DNA from: Desulfobacterales bacterium
GTDB lineage: Bacteria; Desulfobacterota; Desulfobacteria; Desulfobacterales; JAHEIW01
Length of the DNA stretch: 44,943 nucleotides
Direction of reading: 5' to 3'
NCBI GenBank assembly: GCA_020348305.1
Contig: CP070746.1
Location: 2,577,613 to 2,622,555 of the forward strand
The translations under genes and the position numbers were made by a program. Numbering within the stretch: position 1 is the stretch's first letter; every line of letters starts with the position of its first letter. The notes beneath the pieces were generated by a model, which worked only from the letters and a program-made list of their open reading frames with translations, was not told where the DNA came from and made no database searches. Positions 25,360 through 35,163 of the stretch are shown here, piece after piece.

Positions 25360-26635
25360 GGCGTTTTCCTTTTTCTGCCGGAAGAATGTCGATTCGCAGT
25401 GTGTCGCCGTGGAATTTGTCCAATAAGTCAGGCTTGATCTTAAATATTATCATTTCGGCCGGCACAACGAAACGCAGTTTTCTCTCCATAAGATTACCCA
25501 CCCGAATCCGGCAGGGCATCATGGCTTCCTTACAGCGCATGTAAATGGTATGCTCACGTTCGGGGCTTAGGCTGTGCGGCACGCAGTAACGCACGTTATC
25601 TCCCGGAACCAGCCGGATATTATCCGCCGGTCTTCGGACACCCTGGGCCCATTCGCCGGCAAACTGACCCGCCAACAGAGATTCGCGCGTGACAAAGTCC
25701 ACTAAATCGTGAACATGTAATACATTGCCGCTGGCAAACACACCGGGCATACTGGTCTCCAACGTGCTGGAAACCCTTGGCCCTCCGGTGACCACATCCA
25801 TCTGAATTCCCAGGCTTAACGAAAGTTCATTTTCCGGAATCAGCCCGATAGATAACAACAAGGTGTCGCATTTGACATCCCAGGCGCGGCTCATGTCGGG
25901 CTTTAAGTCCTTGCTTACCGGGGCAACGGTAATCTTTTCAACACGATCAAGTCCGTGAATGTAAGCGACCGTAGTGGACAGGTGCAAGGGGATGCCGAAG
26001 TCCTCCAGGCACTGCACCACGTTTCGGGTAAGCCCATTGGAATACGGCATGATCTCAAAAACTCCCGCCACCTTACAACCTTCCAGCGTTAACCGGCGAG
26101 CCATAATCAGCCCGATGTCACCCGATCCTAAAATAGCAATGCGCTTGCCAGGCAGATAGCCTTTCAGGTTGACTATCTTTTGTGCCAATCCCGCCGGCAG
26201 CACTCCGGATGGACGCGTGCCGGGAATGCGGATCGACCCGCGGGTGCGTTCGCGACAGCCCATGGACAAAACAACAGATTTCGTGTTTACAGTATCCATT
26301 CCGTGCTCTTCATTCATCACGCGCACGCTTTTGGTGCCATCTGAGTCCACCGAGATTCCGGAGACATAAGAGTTGGTTACCAGATCTACCTCGTAGTCAA
26401 TAACTTTTTCAAAAAACCGCTCGGCATATTCCGGTCCGGTAAGTTCTTCGCGGAAGTAGTGCAAACCAAAGCCGGAATGGATGCACTGCCAGAGAATTCC
26501 CCCCGCTTCCGGCTCACGGTCCAGTATCAACACACGTTCTGCGCCGGAATCCCTGGCACCTAATGCAGCTCCCATACCGGCCGGCCCACCGCCGACGACG
26601 ACGACATCATATTTTCCCTCCATCCGGTCTAGCAT
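25352..26635 (-). CDS. FAD/NAD(P)-dependent oxidoreductase, subunit of GlpA-like dehydrogenase
   Basis: 427 aa with AGGAG upstream. An N-terminal FAD site ([15 protein letters not shown], about 11-25) and a second dinucleotide site ([14 protein letters not shown], about 167-180) give the two-Rossmann fold of the pyridine-nucleotide-disulfide oxidoreductase superfamily. The redox-active disulfide CxxxxC of that superfamily is not seen. With the genes on either side it forms the common anaerobic trio GlpA-like/FAD oxidoreductase/DUF1667. The reaction is probably dehydrogenation of glycerol 3-phosphate or a related hydroxyacid; the substrate is not settled by sequence. Confidence 0.85.
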   Translation of the reverse strand: MLDRMEGKYDVVVVGGGPAGMGAALGARDSGAERVLILDREPEAGGILWQCIHSGFGLHYFREELTGPEYAERFFEKVIDYEVDLVTNSYVSGISVDSDGTKSVRVMNEEHGMDTVNTKSVVLSMGCRERTRGSIRIPGTRPSGVLPAGLAQKIVNLKGYLPGKRIAILGSGDIGLIMARRLTLEGCKVAGVFEIMPYSNGLTRNVVQCLEDFGIPLHLSTTVAYIHGLDRVEKITVAPVSKDLKPDMSRAWDVKCDTLLLSIGLIPENELSLSLGIQMDVVTGGPRVSSTLETSMPGVFASGNVLHVHDLVDFVTRESLLAGQFAGEWAQGVRRPADNIRLVPGDNVRYCVPHSLSPEREHTIYMRCKEAMMPCRIRVGNLMERKLRFVVPAEMIIFKIKPDLLDKFHGDTLRIDILPAEKGKRHD

Positions 26636-26739
26636 GGCGATATTTGCTCCTAAACTTCAGAACCCTTATTAGTAAAATTTTTATTGCTCGGACAAAAATA
26701 CTTCAAAATTTCAATTCTAATGACCGTCAATCGTCATTT

Positions 26740-26873
26740 TTCTGCCCTCTATCCTCTGCCCTGTACTCTATGCGCTTTACCCTATGTCATAAAATTTCGC
26801 CTTCCGCATTCAAAATTCCGAATTCGGAAATCCGTCCTCTGTTCTCTGCTATCTGTCCTCTGTCATCTGTTTT
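26740..26873. repeat. Stuttered-word element (words CCTCTG and TTCCGAATTC)
   Basis: Two outer blocks (26741-26775 and 26834-26871) repeat CTCTGCCCT / CCTCTGTTCT in the same orientation. An inner block around 26800-26834 holds ATTCCGAATTCGGAAAT, itself palindromic. It fills the gap between two oxidoreductase genes, and its edge supplies the last codons and stop of the upstream gene (26863). Confidence 0.55.
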
Positions 26874-28296
26874 TGACCTTGCCCATTTCTGTGACGATCC
26901 ATGAGTCTCCACCACGCTTGGTGATTTCATGGAAGGATAAACCCAGGCGTTTGGCCAAGATGTCCATGCACCGCGTGGTGCAGAATCCGCCCTGACAGCG
27001 CCCCATGCCGGCACGGCTGCGAAACTTGATGCCGTCTAGCGTACGCGCACCATGATCGATGGCATTGTGGATCTCAGCTTCGGTGACCAGCTCACACCGG
27101 CAAACAATCTTTGCAAAAAGAGGATTTTCCTTAATCAACTTTTGCTGTTCCTCAATGCCCAAGGTGCCAAAACGCGGCGGTCCCGGGACATGATGTTTGA
27201 AATTACCCTTTGGCTTAAGAACTAAACCTTCACCTTTGAGGATGTAACACACGTACTCAGCAATGGCCGGTGCCGATGTCAGTCCGGGGGACTGGATGCC
27301 GGCCACATTTATAAAGCCCTTTATGTTTGTGGGGCCCATGATGAAATCATTGGTGTTGCTGACGGCGCGTAAACCGGCGAATTCGGTAATGGTTTCCCGT
27401 TCGGTAATCGATGGACAGATGTTGCTGACAAAATCAAATACCTGCTTCGCTCCGTCATAAGAGGTGGTAACATCGTAGCGATCGTCTGTGTCTTCAGCGG
27501 TGGGGCCGACCATGATCGTCCCGTTAAAGGTGGGGATAATCAGAATACCTTTGGTGGTCGGCTTCGGAACTGGAAATATCAGCCGGCGCACAAGACCCAT
27601 AAGTCTTTTGTCCAGCATGTATTCCTCACCCTTGCGAGGGTTGATGGTAAAATCATTTAACCCCACCATCTGCGCAATCTTATCGGCAAAAATCCCGCCA
27701 CAATTAAGCGCAAAACGTGACGCAATTTGTTCGTGAGGTGTATGGAAAACAAAACCGTCTTTGACCACATCGATCTTTAAAACGGGACTGTCGACTTTTA
27801 GTTCGACCCCATTGTCGACAGCGTTTTCAATCAGAGCAAAAGCAAACTCATAGGGATTGATCACACCGGCCGAAGGGGCATGTAATGCCGCCACCAGCTT
27901 ATGCGATAAATTCGGTTCCTCACGCTGCAGCCGTTTTTGGTCCCACATTTCCAGCCCCGGTACACCTTTGTTTTCACCCTGCTTTTTGAGGTGTTCCAAA
28001 ACCGGTATGTCCTCTTCACCCTGAGCAACAACAAGCTCACCAATCCGAGCAAAACCGAAGTTCAGCTCGCTGCACAACTGATCAAAAAGTGTGTTGCCGC
28101 GAACGACGAGTTGGCCCTTTAAGGTATCCGGGGAACTGTGGTGGCCGGCATGGATGATACCGCTGTTGGTCTTGGTGGTGCCGAATCCTACTTCGGCATA
28201 CTTCTCCAATACCACTGTACGCACCTGATAACGAGACAATTCACGGGCAATCGAACAACCAATAACACCTCCGCCGATGATCGCGACATCATACAT
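26863..28296 (-). CDS. GlpA-like FAD-dependent dehydrogenase with C-terminal BFD-type [2Fe-2S] domain
   Basis: 477 aa with AAAGGG upstream. The DAO-fold FAD domain begins VAIIGGGVIGCSIAREL. The C-terminus carries a bacterioferritin-associated-ferredoxin-like site (VCRCELV and, about 35 residues later, GRCQGGFC), four Cys in all, as in anaerobic GlpA. It probably oxidises glycerol 3-phosphate or a similar substrate and passes electrons to the two following gene products. The final residues (KVKNR and stop) are encoded by a stuttered repeat, so the original C-terminus may have been trimmed. Confidence 0.82.
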   Translation of the reverse strand: MYDVAIIGGGVIGCSIARELSRYQVRTVVLEKYAEVGFGTTKTNSGIIHAGHHSSPDTLKGQLVVRGNTLFDQLCSELNFGFARIGELVVAQGEEDIPVLEHLKKQGENKGVPGLEMWDQKRLQREEPNLSHKLVAALHAPSAGVINPYEFAFALIENAVDNGVELKVDSPVLKIDVVKDGFVFHTPHEQIASRFALNCGGIFADKIAQMVGLNDFTINPRKGEEYMLDKRLMGLVRRLIFPVPKPTTKGILIIPTFNGTIMVGPTAEDTDDRYDVTTSYDGAKQVFDFVSNICPSITERETITEFAGLRAVSNTNDFIMGPTNIKGFINVAGIQSPGLTSAPAIAEYVCYILKGEGLVLKPKGNFKHHVPGPPRFGTLGIEEQQKLIKENPLFAKIVCRCELVTEAEIHNAIDHGARTLDGIKFRSRAGMGRCQGGFCTTRCMDILAKRLGLSFHEITKRGGDSWIVTEMGKVKNR

Positions 28297-28514
28297 AACA
28301 AACCCTTTCGGATAGCCTGGTAAAAATTGGTATCATAATATTCATAATCCTAGCTTTTAATCAACAATCGGTTTTTTGTAGAATAATATTAGCTATATTT
28401 ATAAACATAATCAACTGAAACAGAATTTGGCCTGACTCGTGAACGGGGGTAAACTTTTTTCCCTGAAAAACGTCTATATTTACAAAAAGTCCAATCATGA
28501 AAGGAGAAACTGAT

Positions 28515-30416
28515 ATGCCTAGATGGATAAATATATTTTGGTCTCTAATTGTGGGCTTGCTCATCATCATCACAAGTATCACCGTGGGAGCTCAGCCTGA
28601 GTCCCAAGAGCCGGATGAACAACCGATTTTGGTAGGACGTTTATCCCATGTCGAAGGGCATGTGTTGCGCTATGATCCGGATGAGGATGACTGGATTGCT
28701 GTCGTTAAAAATTCACCATTTGGCCTGAATGACAGCGTGTATTCCGAGAAAGGCGCAAGAGTCGAGATCATCATCCCCAATAACACCTGGATCAGAATTG
28801 GTGATGATACCCAGATTCGTGTCATTGAACTGAAAGATGACCTGACCGAACTGGAGGTATTGTCAGGGATAGCCAGATTTTATAATAAAGGCTCTTATCC
28901 CGTGATTAAGGCGAGGACCCCATTTGGTGATGTGGCGGCCCCGGCGGAGACCGTTTTTGAAGTAAAGGTAAGAAAAGACTCTATGGAAGTGAAACCCTTG
29001 AAAGGGACGGTCTATTTTACCCACTGGAAAAACGAACAAAGGCATGAAGTGATTGCGGGCCTGAGCTCTCTCATTTCAGACGATCGAAAAGTGACGGCTG
29101 GGATGGGCTATCCTGACCCGATTTGGGAAGCCTGGAACAGGGATAGGGACGCTCTTTGGGCCAGAAGAATGAAATCCAATGGAAAATCGGTGAAGTATTT
29201 GCCTCCTAACTTGTATGACCATGCCTATGTATTGGATGAAAACGGGGTGTGGCAAAGAGTCTACTACGCGGGAGGTTACTATTATTTCTGGCGTCCTACT
29301 TATGTCGGTCCCGCGTGGGTGCCTTTCACAGTTGGCCGCTGGACCATCTGGAGTGGTGATCATACATGGATTCCTCATGAGCCCTTTGGATATGTGACCC
29401 ACCATTATGGAAACTGGATTTTCACAGGCGGCTTCTGGTATTGGGCGCCGCCGGTTACTCGTCTCCACGCCCACCTTGGTCCACCCCTCCTTCACATTTC
29501 ATTTGCATGGTATCCGGCCCGGGTGGCATGGATCCATTTCGGTACACATATCGGGTGGATTCCTTTGGCCCCCCGTGAACCATACTATTGCCGTCACCGA
29601 TGGGGGCCGAGGGTCGTTGTGGTTAAGAATATCCATGTAGCCAACAGCAATGTCCATGTAACTCGTTACAAGAACTACAAACACGCCGTGGTCATTAACC
29701 AAAAAGACTTTTACGCCAATAAGCACTACAGCAATCACAGGGCCATTGCAAAAAGCAGAGACCCGGTTTTAAGAAATTACCATGTGACACCGGTTCCGGA
29801 CCAAAAGAAAATGAAGCGTTATTCTCGCACAGCATCCCGGAACGATCCGGTTAGAAGTGACCGCAATCGGAAAATTAGCCGTGATGGTACTCAACGATCA
29901 AGCGCCGGCCCAACGCGTGCTGTCAATCTAAAAACGCATCGTCCGACGAGCTTTTCTCGGGATGACCGGGCTTTGAATCCGAAACATACCGAGACGAAAA
30001 AACAATTCACCTTATCAAAAACAGGCCTGAGATCTGCCGGCTCTCCTGCCGTCAACAGGGCAAATCCGTCAAGGGACAGATACCGTCAGAAACGCGAAAG
30101 TCCAGAAGATGTAAAGATGCAAGCCAAAGTGAGGTCGCCAAAAGAGAGCCGGCAAAACGTGCAACAGTTGCTGTCCAAATCCGTCCCCGGCAGATACCGG
30201 GAGGAGACAAGATCTGCCGAGATTATAAATCGAGGCTCGCCAAAAAAGGTGCCTGCTGAGACCCGCGTAAGTTCGGTCCCGAAGGGGCACGTCACGAATC
30301 AAAAACCGGGAAGAGACAAGGACCGACTCAGGCCTCAAGCAGAAAATCCCGGGTTGCAGGATTATACTCTAAGGGCCTACAACCCGCGGCAAAGCCGAAC
30401 GCAGAGACGGCGTTAA
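28515..30416 (+). CDS. Secreted FecR-domain/DUF6600 protein with basic disordered tail
   Basis: 633 aa from the ATG at 28515, which has AAAGGAGA 8-9 nt upstream; an in-frame ATG at 28497 lies before that site. A signal peptide covers about 1-26. Residues about 35-170 are a FecR-type domain (SHVEGHVLR, GARVEIIIPNNTWIRIGDDT, ARTPFGDVAAPAETVFEV). Residues about 205-365 contain Trp/Tyr-rich motifs typical of DUF6600 (PYGYVTHHYGNW-like, GGFWYWAPP). The last 250 residues are rich in Arg, Lys, Ser and Pro and look disordered. No sigma gene or TonB receptor is adjacent, so this is not a FecIRA system. A surface or periplasmic structural role is inferred. Confidence 0.8.
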   Translation: MPRWINIFWSLIVGLLIIITSITVGAQPESQEPDEQPILVGRLSHVEGHVLRYDPDEDDWIAVVKNSPFGLNDSVYSEKGARVEIIIPNNTWIRIGDDTQIRVIELKDDLTELEVLSGIARFYNKGSYPVIKARTPFGDVAAPAETVFEVKVRKDSMEVKPLKGTVYFTHWKNEQRHEVIAGLSSLISDDRKVTAGMGYPDPIWEAWNRDRDALWARRMKSNGKSVKYLPPNLYDHAYVLDENGVWQRVYYAGGYYYFWRPTYVGPAWVPFTVGRWTIWSGDHTWIPHEPFGYVTHHYGNWIFTGGFWYWAPPVTRLHAHLGPPLLHISFAWYPARVAWIHFGTHIGWIPLAPREPYYCRHRWGPRVVVVKNIHVANSNVHVTRYKNYKHAVVINQKDFYANKHYSNHRAIAKSRDPVLRNYHVTPVPDQKKMKRYSRTASRNDPVRSDRNRKISRDGTQRSSAGPTRAVNLKTHRPTSFSRDDRALNPKHTETKKQFTLSKTGLRSAGSPAVNRANPSRDRYRQKRESPEDVKMQAKVRSPKESRQNVQQLLSKSVPGRYREETRSAEIINRGSPKKVPAETRVSSVPKGHVTNQKPGRDKDRLRPQAENPGLQDYTLRAYNPRQSRTQRRR

Positions 30417-30465
30417 AAGTAAAATATTGTTGGACCTGATCCACGTTATTGAAAACAGCTTCTAG

Positions 30466-31548
30466 TCAGGACAAGATTATACATTTTTGCGGATCTAAAA
30501 ACAGGTAGAGTTCCTGGCCTTCTTCTTGCGGCAGGTAATGCGCAACCTGCACCCGGATCAAGGTGTCATTGATGTTTACAAAAAAGTATAGAAAGTTGCC
30601 CAAGTAAGCTTTATGGGCAATGGTACCCTTGAACACGTTCTCGGCGGCTTGAGGTGGTTCCGTAAAAATTTGCACATCCTCAGGTCGTATGGATGCATAT
30701 ACTTTCGATCCGGGTGCGGCGGCCGTGCTGTCAAGCGTCTGACACAGCATCTTTTCGCAGAATTCGGTGCGCGCGTACACCTGATCCGTGTCCCGGAGGA
30801 CCTCGACCACCTCCCCGGACATGAAGTTCATGGTGCCGATGAAATCGGCGACAAATCGATTGGCGGGCTGTTTATATATCTCCTGCGCGGTACCGATTTG
30901 CACCACGTTGCCCGAGTCCATGACGGCGATTCGATCAGAAATAACCATGGCCTCGGCCTGATCGTGGGTGACGTAAACCGATGTGATGCCCATCCGTCTT
31001 ACCAGGCTCTTGATTTCAAATCTCAACTCTTCTCGGAGCTTGGCATCCAGGTTGCTCAGGGGTTCATCCAACAGCAACACTTTAGGATTGCTCACAAGCG
31101 CCCGCGCAAGCGCCACCCGTTGCTGCTGTCCGCCACTCAATTGTGACGGGTATCTATCTTCCAAACCATCCAAACCCACCAATTTCAATACCTGCTGCGC
31201 TCTTTCCTTGATACGCTGCCTGGATATCTTCTGAAGTTTCAGGCCGTAAACGATATTATTGAATACTTTCATGTGCGGCCAGACGGCATAGTTTTGGAAC
31301 ACCATGCCGATTCCCCTTTTTGAGGGCTGGACAAAACCTTTTGAAAGCATCGGCTTTCCGTCAATGACGATATCCCCCTCCTCCGGTTTCTCCAAGCCGG
31401 CGATGCAACGTAAGGTGGTTGTTTTACCGCAGCCGCTAGGTCCAAGGAGTGTTAACATTTCTCCCTTGTTGATTTCAAGCTGTATACGATTAACTGCCAC
31501 GACATCCTTAAAGCGCTTGAACAGGTTGTGAATCTCGATAAATGCCAT
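30466..31548 (-). CDS. ABC transporter ATP-binding subunit (PotA/FbpC type)
   Basis: 360 aa. Walker A GPSGCGKT (36-43), signature LSGGQ (137-141), Walker B LLLDEP (158-163) and a C-terminal TOBE domain (about 280-350) are all present. It powers import through the permease encoded at 31652. It belongs to the iron/polyamine/thiamine/phosphonate group; sequence alone does not pick the substrate. The gap to the permease gene is filled by a stuttered repeat. Confidence 0.92.
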   Translation of the reverse strand: MAFIEIHNLFKRFKDVVAVNRIQLEINKGEMLTLLGPSGCGKTTTLRCIAGLEKPEEGDIVIDGKPMLSKGFVQPSKRGIGMVFQNYAVWPHMKVFNNIVYGLKLQKISRQRIKERAQQVLKLVGLDGLEDRYPSQLSGGQQQRVALARALVSNPKVLLLDEPLSNLDAKLREELRFEIKSLVRRMGITSVYVTHDQAEAMVISDRIAVMDSGNVVQIGTAQEIYKQPANRFVADFIGTMNFMSGEVVEVLRDTDQVYARTEFCEKMLCQTLDSTAAAPGSKVYASIRPEDVQIFTEPPQAAENVFKGTIAHKAYLGNFLYFFVNINDTLIRVQVAHYLPQEEGQELYLFLDPQKCIILS

Positions 31549-31568
31549 TAAATTTTTCTCCTTCAGCG

Positions 31569-31650
31569 AAGGTTCATAGGTTCAGCGTTCAACGTTCAGA
31601 GTTATTTCAACCATGAACCTCTGAACCCCTCAAACCTGAAACCTGACACC
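31569..31650. repeat. Stuttered-word inverted repeat (word GGTTCA)
   Basis: The left arm (31569-31603) repeats GGTTCA/CGTTCA four to five times. After 5 nt the right arm (31609-31643) repeats TGAACC/CTGAAACC. The pair can fold into a hairpin between the permease stop (31652) and the ATPase start (31548), and so might modulate relative expression in the operon. Confidence 0.65.
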
Positions 31651-31651
31651 T

Positions 31652-33328
31652 TTACTTTTCGGCCGCCCCCCAGGCAGCCTTGAGCACGCCTCCCCCGATT
31701 CTTGATATGATCAGCAGAAGGATAAAGGTGATCACAATCATTAAAAAAGCCATGGCCGCGGCGATTCCGAACTCCATACCGCGGTGCCAGTTCAGATAGA
31801 TGCCGATGGGCAACGTCTCCCAGCCACCCCGGTAAAGGAAAATTGCGGTAGAGATCTCCTGAAACGCCATGATGAAGAACATCACCACACCGACAAGCAC
31901 CCCTTTGAGCAACAACGGCAATGATATCTTGAAAAAAGTTCTGATTTTACCGGCGCCTGATACTTCGGAGGCTTCCTCGAGCGAAGGATCCAGCTGCAGG
32001 TAGGAGGAATGCGCCATCCGCAAAAAATACGGGAGCCGCCGGGCAAACAGGGCCAGCGGCATAATGATCCAATACTGGGCTAAGGGGATGTCTTGCCAAA
32101 ATGCCAGCAGATAACTCACACCGATCGCAATACCCGGGAACGCCAGCATCAGCGTGATCACAAAGTCCAGTGCATCTTTGCCCGGGACACGGGTACGGAC
32201 GATGAGATAGGCGACCGGAAGCCCGAAAGCGATCCCGAAAATCAGAGCGATCCCGCTGAAGAGGAAGGAGTTTTTTACCAGTCCCGGGCTTTCCAGCAGG
32301 ATGAGTCTGAAATTTTCAAGAGTCCAATACGTCGGAAACGGCTCTAAGGTCCATCTCCGGGAAAAAGCGGCTAACCCCAGAACGATCGGTATCAGCAGGA
32401 CGAGAATGGCGATAAAAACCATGTACACATACGCGCCCGATTTCACCAACGCGCTGGGCTCGATCACTCTGCCTTCAGACGTTGTTCCTTTTGAGAGGCC
32501 GGTATACTTCTTTTTCTCGACCCCCCACCTGGCGAGCAAAAAGAGGCTAATGCAAATAACAGCAGAAACAACCACCGCCACAATTCCCATATATTTGCGG
32601 TGCACATCGGTAAAGTGATAGGCAATGTTGATGTACGAAACCGAGGGTAAAAAGTCCACCTGTCCCAGAATCAAGGGCGTGAGCCAGTCGGTAAAAGGCC
32701 ACAGGAATACCAGCACAGCACCCGCCAGATAACTGGGTGTGCAGAGCGGCAGCGTGACGGTAAAAAATCTCCGGAAACCGCTGGCGCCCTCGACTTCCGC
32801 CGCTTCCTCAAAGCAGGGGTCTATGTTGGTAAAACCGGCTGAAAGACCAAGAACGATAAACGGCAGCATGTGCAGGGATTGGATAAATACCAGCCCGTGG
32901 TGCCCGTAGATGAAATTGACGGGCTTATCGATCAATCCCGTATCCATCAGGAGCAGATTCAGCGTTCCATATTTGCCGAAAAAGATGATGAATGCAAAAA
33001 CGCCGGCAAAGGCAGGCAAAACAATCGGCAAAAGGATCAGGGCTGTGAAAACGGTCTTGCCCCGGTGTCGGTATCGCGCCAGAATGTAAGCCAGGGGCAC
33101 CCCGAAGACAGTGGTCGTCAGGAGTACCAGCGAGCTCAACAGCAATGTATTTCCAAAGGTTTTGAGATAATACGTATCCCGGAAAAACTCCAGGTAATTG
33201 CCGAGGCCCCAACCGCCGGTTGAGGTAATCTTGAAGCTTTCCACTACCAGAATTGACAGCGGATAAAGCACAAGGAAGGCAATCACCAACCACAGAAACG
33301 CTGCCAGCATGCTGTTGCCACGCGTCAT
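31652..33328 (-). CDS. ABC transporter permease, fused two-module FbpB/ThiP type
   Basis: 558 aa with about 12 membrane segments. Two binding-protein-dependent permease modules are fused. Each has an EAA loop: EEAAEVEGASGFRRFF and EEASEVSGAGKIRTFF, which dock on the ATPase. It is the inner-membrane channel of the importer formed with 30466 and 33757. Fused permeases are the norm for iron(III), thiamine and some phosphonate importers. Confidence 0.9.
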   Translation of the reverse strand: MTRGNSMLAAFLWLVIAFLVLYPLSILVVESFKITSTGGWGLGNYLEFFRDTYYLKTFGNTLLLSSLVLLTTTVFGVPLAYILARYRHRGKTVFTALILLPIVLPAFAGVFAFIIFFGKYGTLNLLLMDTGLIDKPVNFIYGHHGLVFIQSLHMLPFIVLGLSAGFTNIDPCFEEAAEVEGASGFRRFFTVTLPLCTPSYLAGAVLVFLWPFTDWLTPLILGQVDFLPSVSYINIAYHFTDVHRKYMGIVAVVVSAVICISLFLLARWGVEKKKYTGLSKGTTSEGRVIEPSALVKSGAYVYMVFIAILVLLIPIVLGLAAFSRRWTLEPFPTYWTLENFRLILLESPGLVKNSFLFSGIALIFGIAFGLPVAYLIVRTRVPGKDALDFVITLMLAFPGIAIGVSYLLAFWQDIPLAQYWIIMPLALFARRLPYFLRMAHSSYLQLDPSLEEASEVSGAGKIRTFFKISLPLLLKGVLVGVVMFFIMAFQEISTAIFLYRGGWETLPIGIYLNWHRGMEFGIAAAMAFLMIVITFILLLIISRIGGGVLKAAWGAAEK

Positions 33329-33756
33329 ATCAGATCCTCTAATTGACTAGCGGGCAGCTGAAAAAGAATAGGACCATCGTCTTATATCATTCTCGCGAAA
33401 CAGATTGTGTCGTAATCCCTATAGGTCATGGCAAGCAACCACAGGGAGCGCGGCAATCTCTATTTTTTCAATGCGCCATGAGATTGCTGGGATCGTTTCA
33501 CTCCCTTGGTTTGCTGAATCCCCGCTTTGCGGGGTTCGCGAAGCGAAATTCAACAGGGCGAGCAATGACATTAAGACACCACCTCAAAAGCGGGAATCCA
33601 CTGATTCCGCCACATTTTGGACTCCCACCTGCGCTGGAATGACAACATGGCGAGGTTTTGCAGCAACCTGCTATCTAATACGTAATGTACGAGCCGGCAT
33701 AGTGGCCCGCCCGTGCCTCAAATCCGGAGAGCATTCCGTCTGACTGTGTTAATTTA
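33329..33756. repeat. 428-bp gap with fragments of dispersed palindromic repeats
   Basis: No gene found. It contains pieces of two widespread intergenic repeat types. One is of the CAATGAC/GAGATTGC kind (GGCAATCTC at about 33452, GAGATTGCT at 33480, CGAGCAATGAC at about 33558). The other is of the GGGAATCC/GGAATGAC kind (33591-33643). A CCCCGC-TTT-GCGGGG hairpin lies around 33521-33535. It separates the permease from the binding protein, yet all three importer genes share orientation. Confidence 0.5.
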
Positions 33757-35148
33757 CTACCCGGACCGCCGTCGCAGCGCGAGAACCACTGCCACAACTG
33801 AAATCAAGACAGCGATTACGACTGCCACGATGAGCCCAACCGGCAAACCCGCTGCAGCGGGCAAAGTACGTGCTTCAGATGCTGCCAGGCGGGCGGCCGC
33901 ATAATTGCCGTCTACCTCGAAGAGCTTGCGGGCTTCTTTTATCTTGGCCTCAGCATTGGTTACGTCTTTCTGCTGGGCTTTGGCCTCGTTAACCTCTCCC
34001 TCGACTTCCTCGATCAGGAACAGGCTGCTTTTCAGCTCGCCCCACTTACGGTAAATTTCGTACTCATAGAAACGGTTGACCTCGTCCCATCGCTTGGTCG
34101 CCAGATCCAGATCGTACTCGATGAACCCGACATCCAGATCCCAGAACGAATCGACTCCCAGTGCCTCCTGGGCGTGCGTGGCCATTTCGACACCTTCCTT
34201 TTCCCACACGGAAAATTTAATGTCCGTCCGGGCTGCGAAGTATCGGCCCTCCAGCACGTATTTTTGGCCGTCCATGCTGAACAGCCAGTCCAGAAAGATC
34301 TTGCCGACGGCTTCGTTGGGCGCGCCCTTCAGCAAGGCCACTGCTTCAGGAACCAGGATCGTTTTTTCCGGGAGCAAATCACGCACGGGATAGCCGTCTT
34401 TGCGCGATGACATTGCGTTCATCTGCGGCTGCGCAACCCCGATGGGAATTTCGCCGCGGCCCACTAGATGGGTTGTGTCGGTACTGCCGGTGGAAAAGCG
34501 CGCCAGCTGCGCCGCCAATGATCTGAGATAAGCCCAGGCTTCCTTTTCTCCAAAGGCCTGAATGAGGATTTCGACGGTTTCATGCATGGTGCCCGAGGCA
34601 TACGGCAAGGTATGCACAATGGTCCCCCTGTAGATGGGGTTGAGCAGATCGTTCCACGTTTTGGGCGGCGGCAGTCGCAGCCGTTTCAAAATCTTTTCGT
34701 TGTAAAGATTGGTGACGATCCAGGGTGCAAAACAGGTCCAATAATCACCTTCATCCTTTACCTTCATGCCGTGCCATTCGGCGGGAACCTTGTCCCAGTC
34801 CTTGGGCCGGTAAGGAACGACCAAGCCCTCTTGCTTCAAGACTTCGTGGGCCGGCGCGCCGGCACCCAGGAAGATGTCGGCATCCGGCTTGCCGCCCCAG
34901 GCTTTGACTTTGTCCACACAGACCGGCCATCCACCAGGCCGTACAAAGGTGATTTCCACGTCCTTGTCATAGGTTTTCTTGTAATACTCCGTGAAACCCT
35001 TTCTCAGACTGTCGGATAGCTCCTTATAAACAGGCCCTACCCAGCCGATTTTGTCTGCGGCTTGCGCTTGCGCCACTATAATTGGAAGCAGCAGCAGTGC
35101 CATTGAAACGACAGTGAAGATTGTCGTAGTTAAGGTTCTCTTTCTCAT
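33757..35148 (-). CDS. Solute-binding protein of the ABC importer, with C-terminal membrane tether
   Basis: 463 aa from the ATG at 35148, preceded by a perfect AAAGGAGG. A Sec signal covers 1-31. Residues about 32-370 are a type-2 periplasmic binding protein of the iron(III)/AfuA-like group (PDADIFLGAGAPAHEVLKQEG, PKTWNDLLNPIYRG, IPIGVAQPQMNA). Unlike ordinary family members of about 340-350 aa, it continues with a helical Ala/Glu/Lys-rich stalk (about 375-430) and a membrane helix (LPVGLIVAVVIAVLISVV, about 435-457) ending RRRSG. So it should be tethered to the inner membrane facing the periplasm. Substrate unknown. Confidence 0.88.
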   Translation of the reverse strand: MRKRTLTTTIFTVVSMALLLLPIIVAQAQAADKIGWVGPVYKELSDSLRKGFTEYYKKTYDKDVEITFVRPGGWPVCVDKVKAWGGKPDADIFLGAGAPAHEVLKQEGLVVPYRPKDWDKVPAEWHGMKVKDEGDYWTCFAPWIVTNLYNEKILKRLRLPPPKTWNDLLNPIYRGTIVHTLPYASGTMHETVEILIQAFGEKEAWAYLRSLAAQLARFSTGSTDTTHLVGRGEIPIGVAQPQMNAMSSRKDGYPVRDLLPEKTILVPEAVALLKGAPNEAVGKIFLDWLFSMDGQKYVLEGRYFAARTDIKFSVWEKEGVEMATHAQEALGVDSFWDLDVGFIEYDLDLATKRWDEVNRFYEYEIYRKWGELKSSLFLIEEVEGEVNEAKAQQKDVTNAEAKIKEARKLFEVDGNYAAARLAASEARTLPAAAGLPVGLIVAVVIAVLISVVAVVLALRRRSG

Positions 35149-35163
35149 GTTGACCTCCTTTCT

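Noticed and set aside
34215..34235. Another GTCCGTC match
   Set aside because: It lies inside the solute-binding protein gene with no matching upstream hexamer; chance occurrence of a 7-mer is expected in 45 kb.
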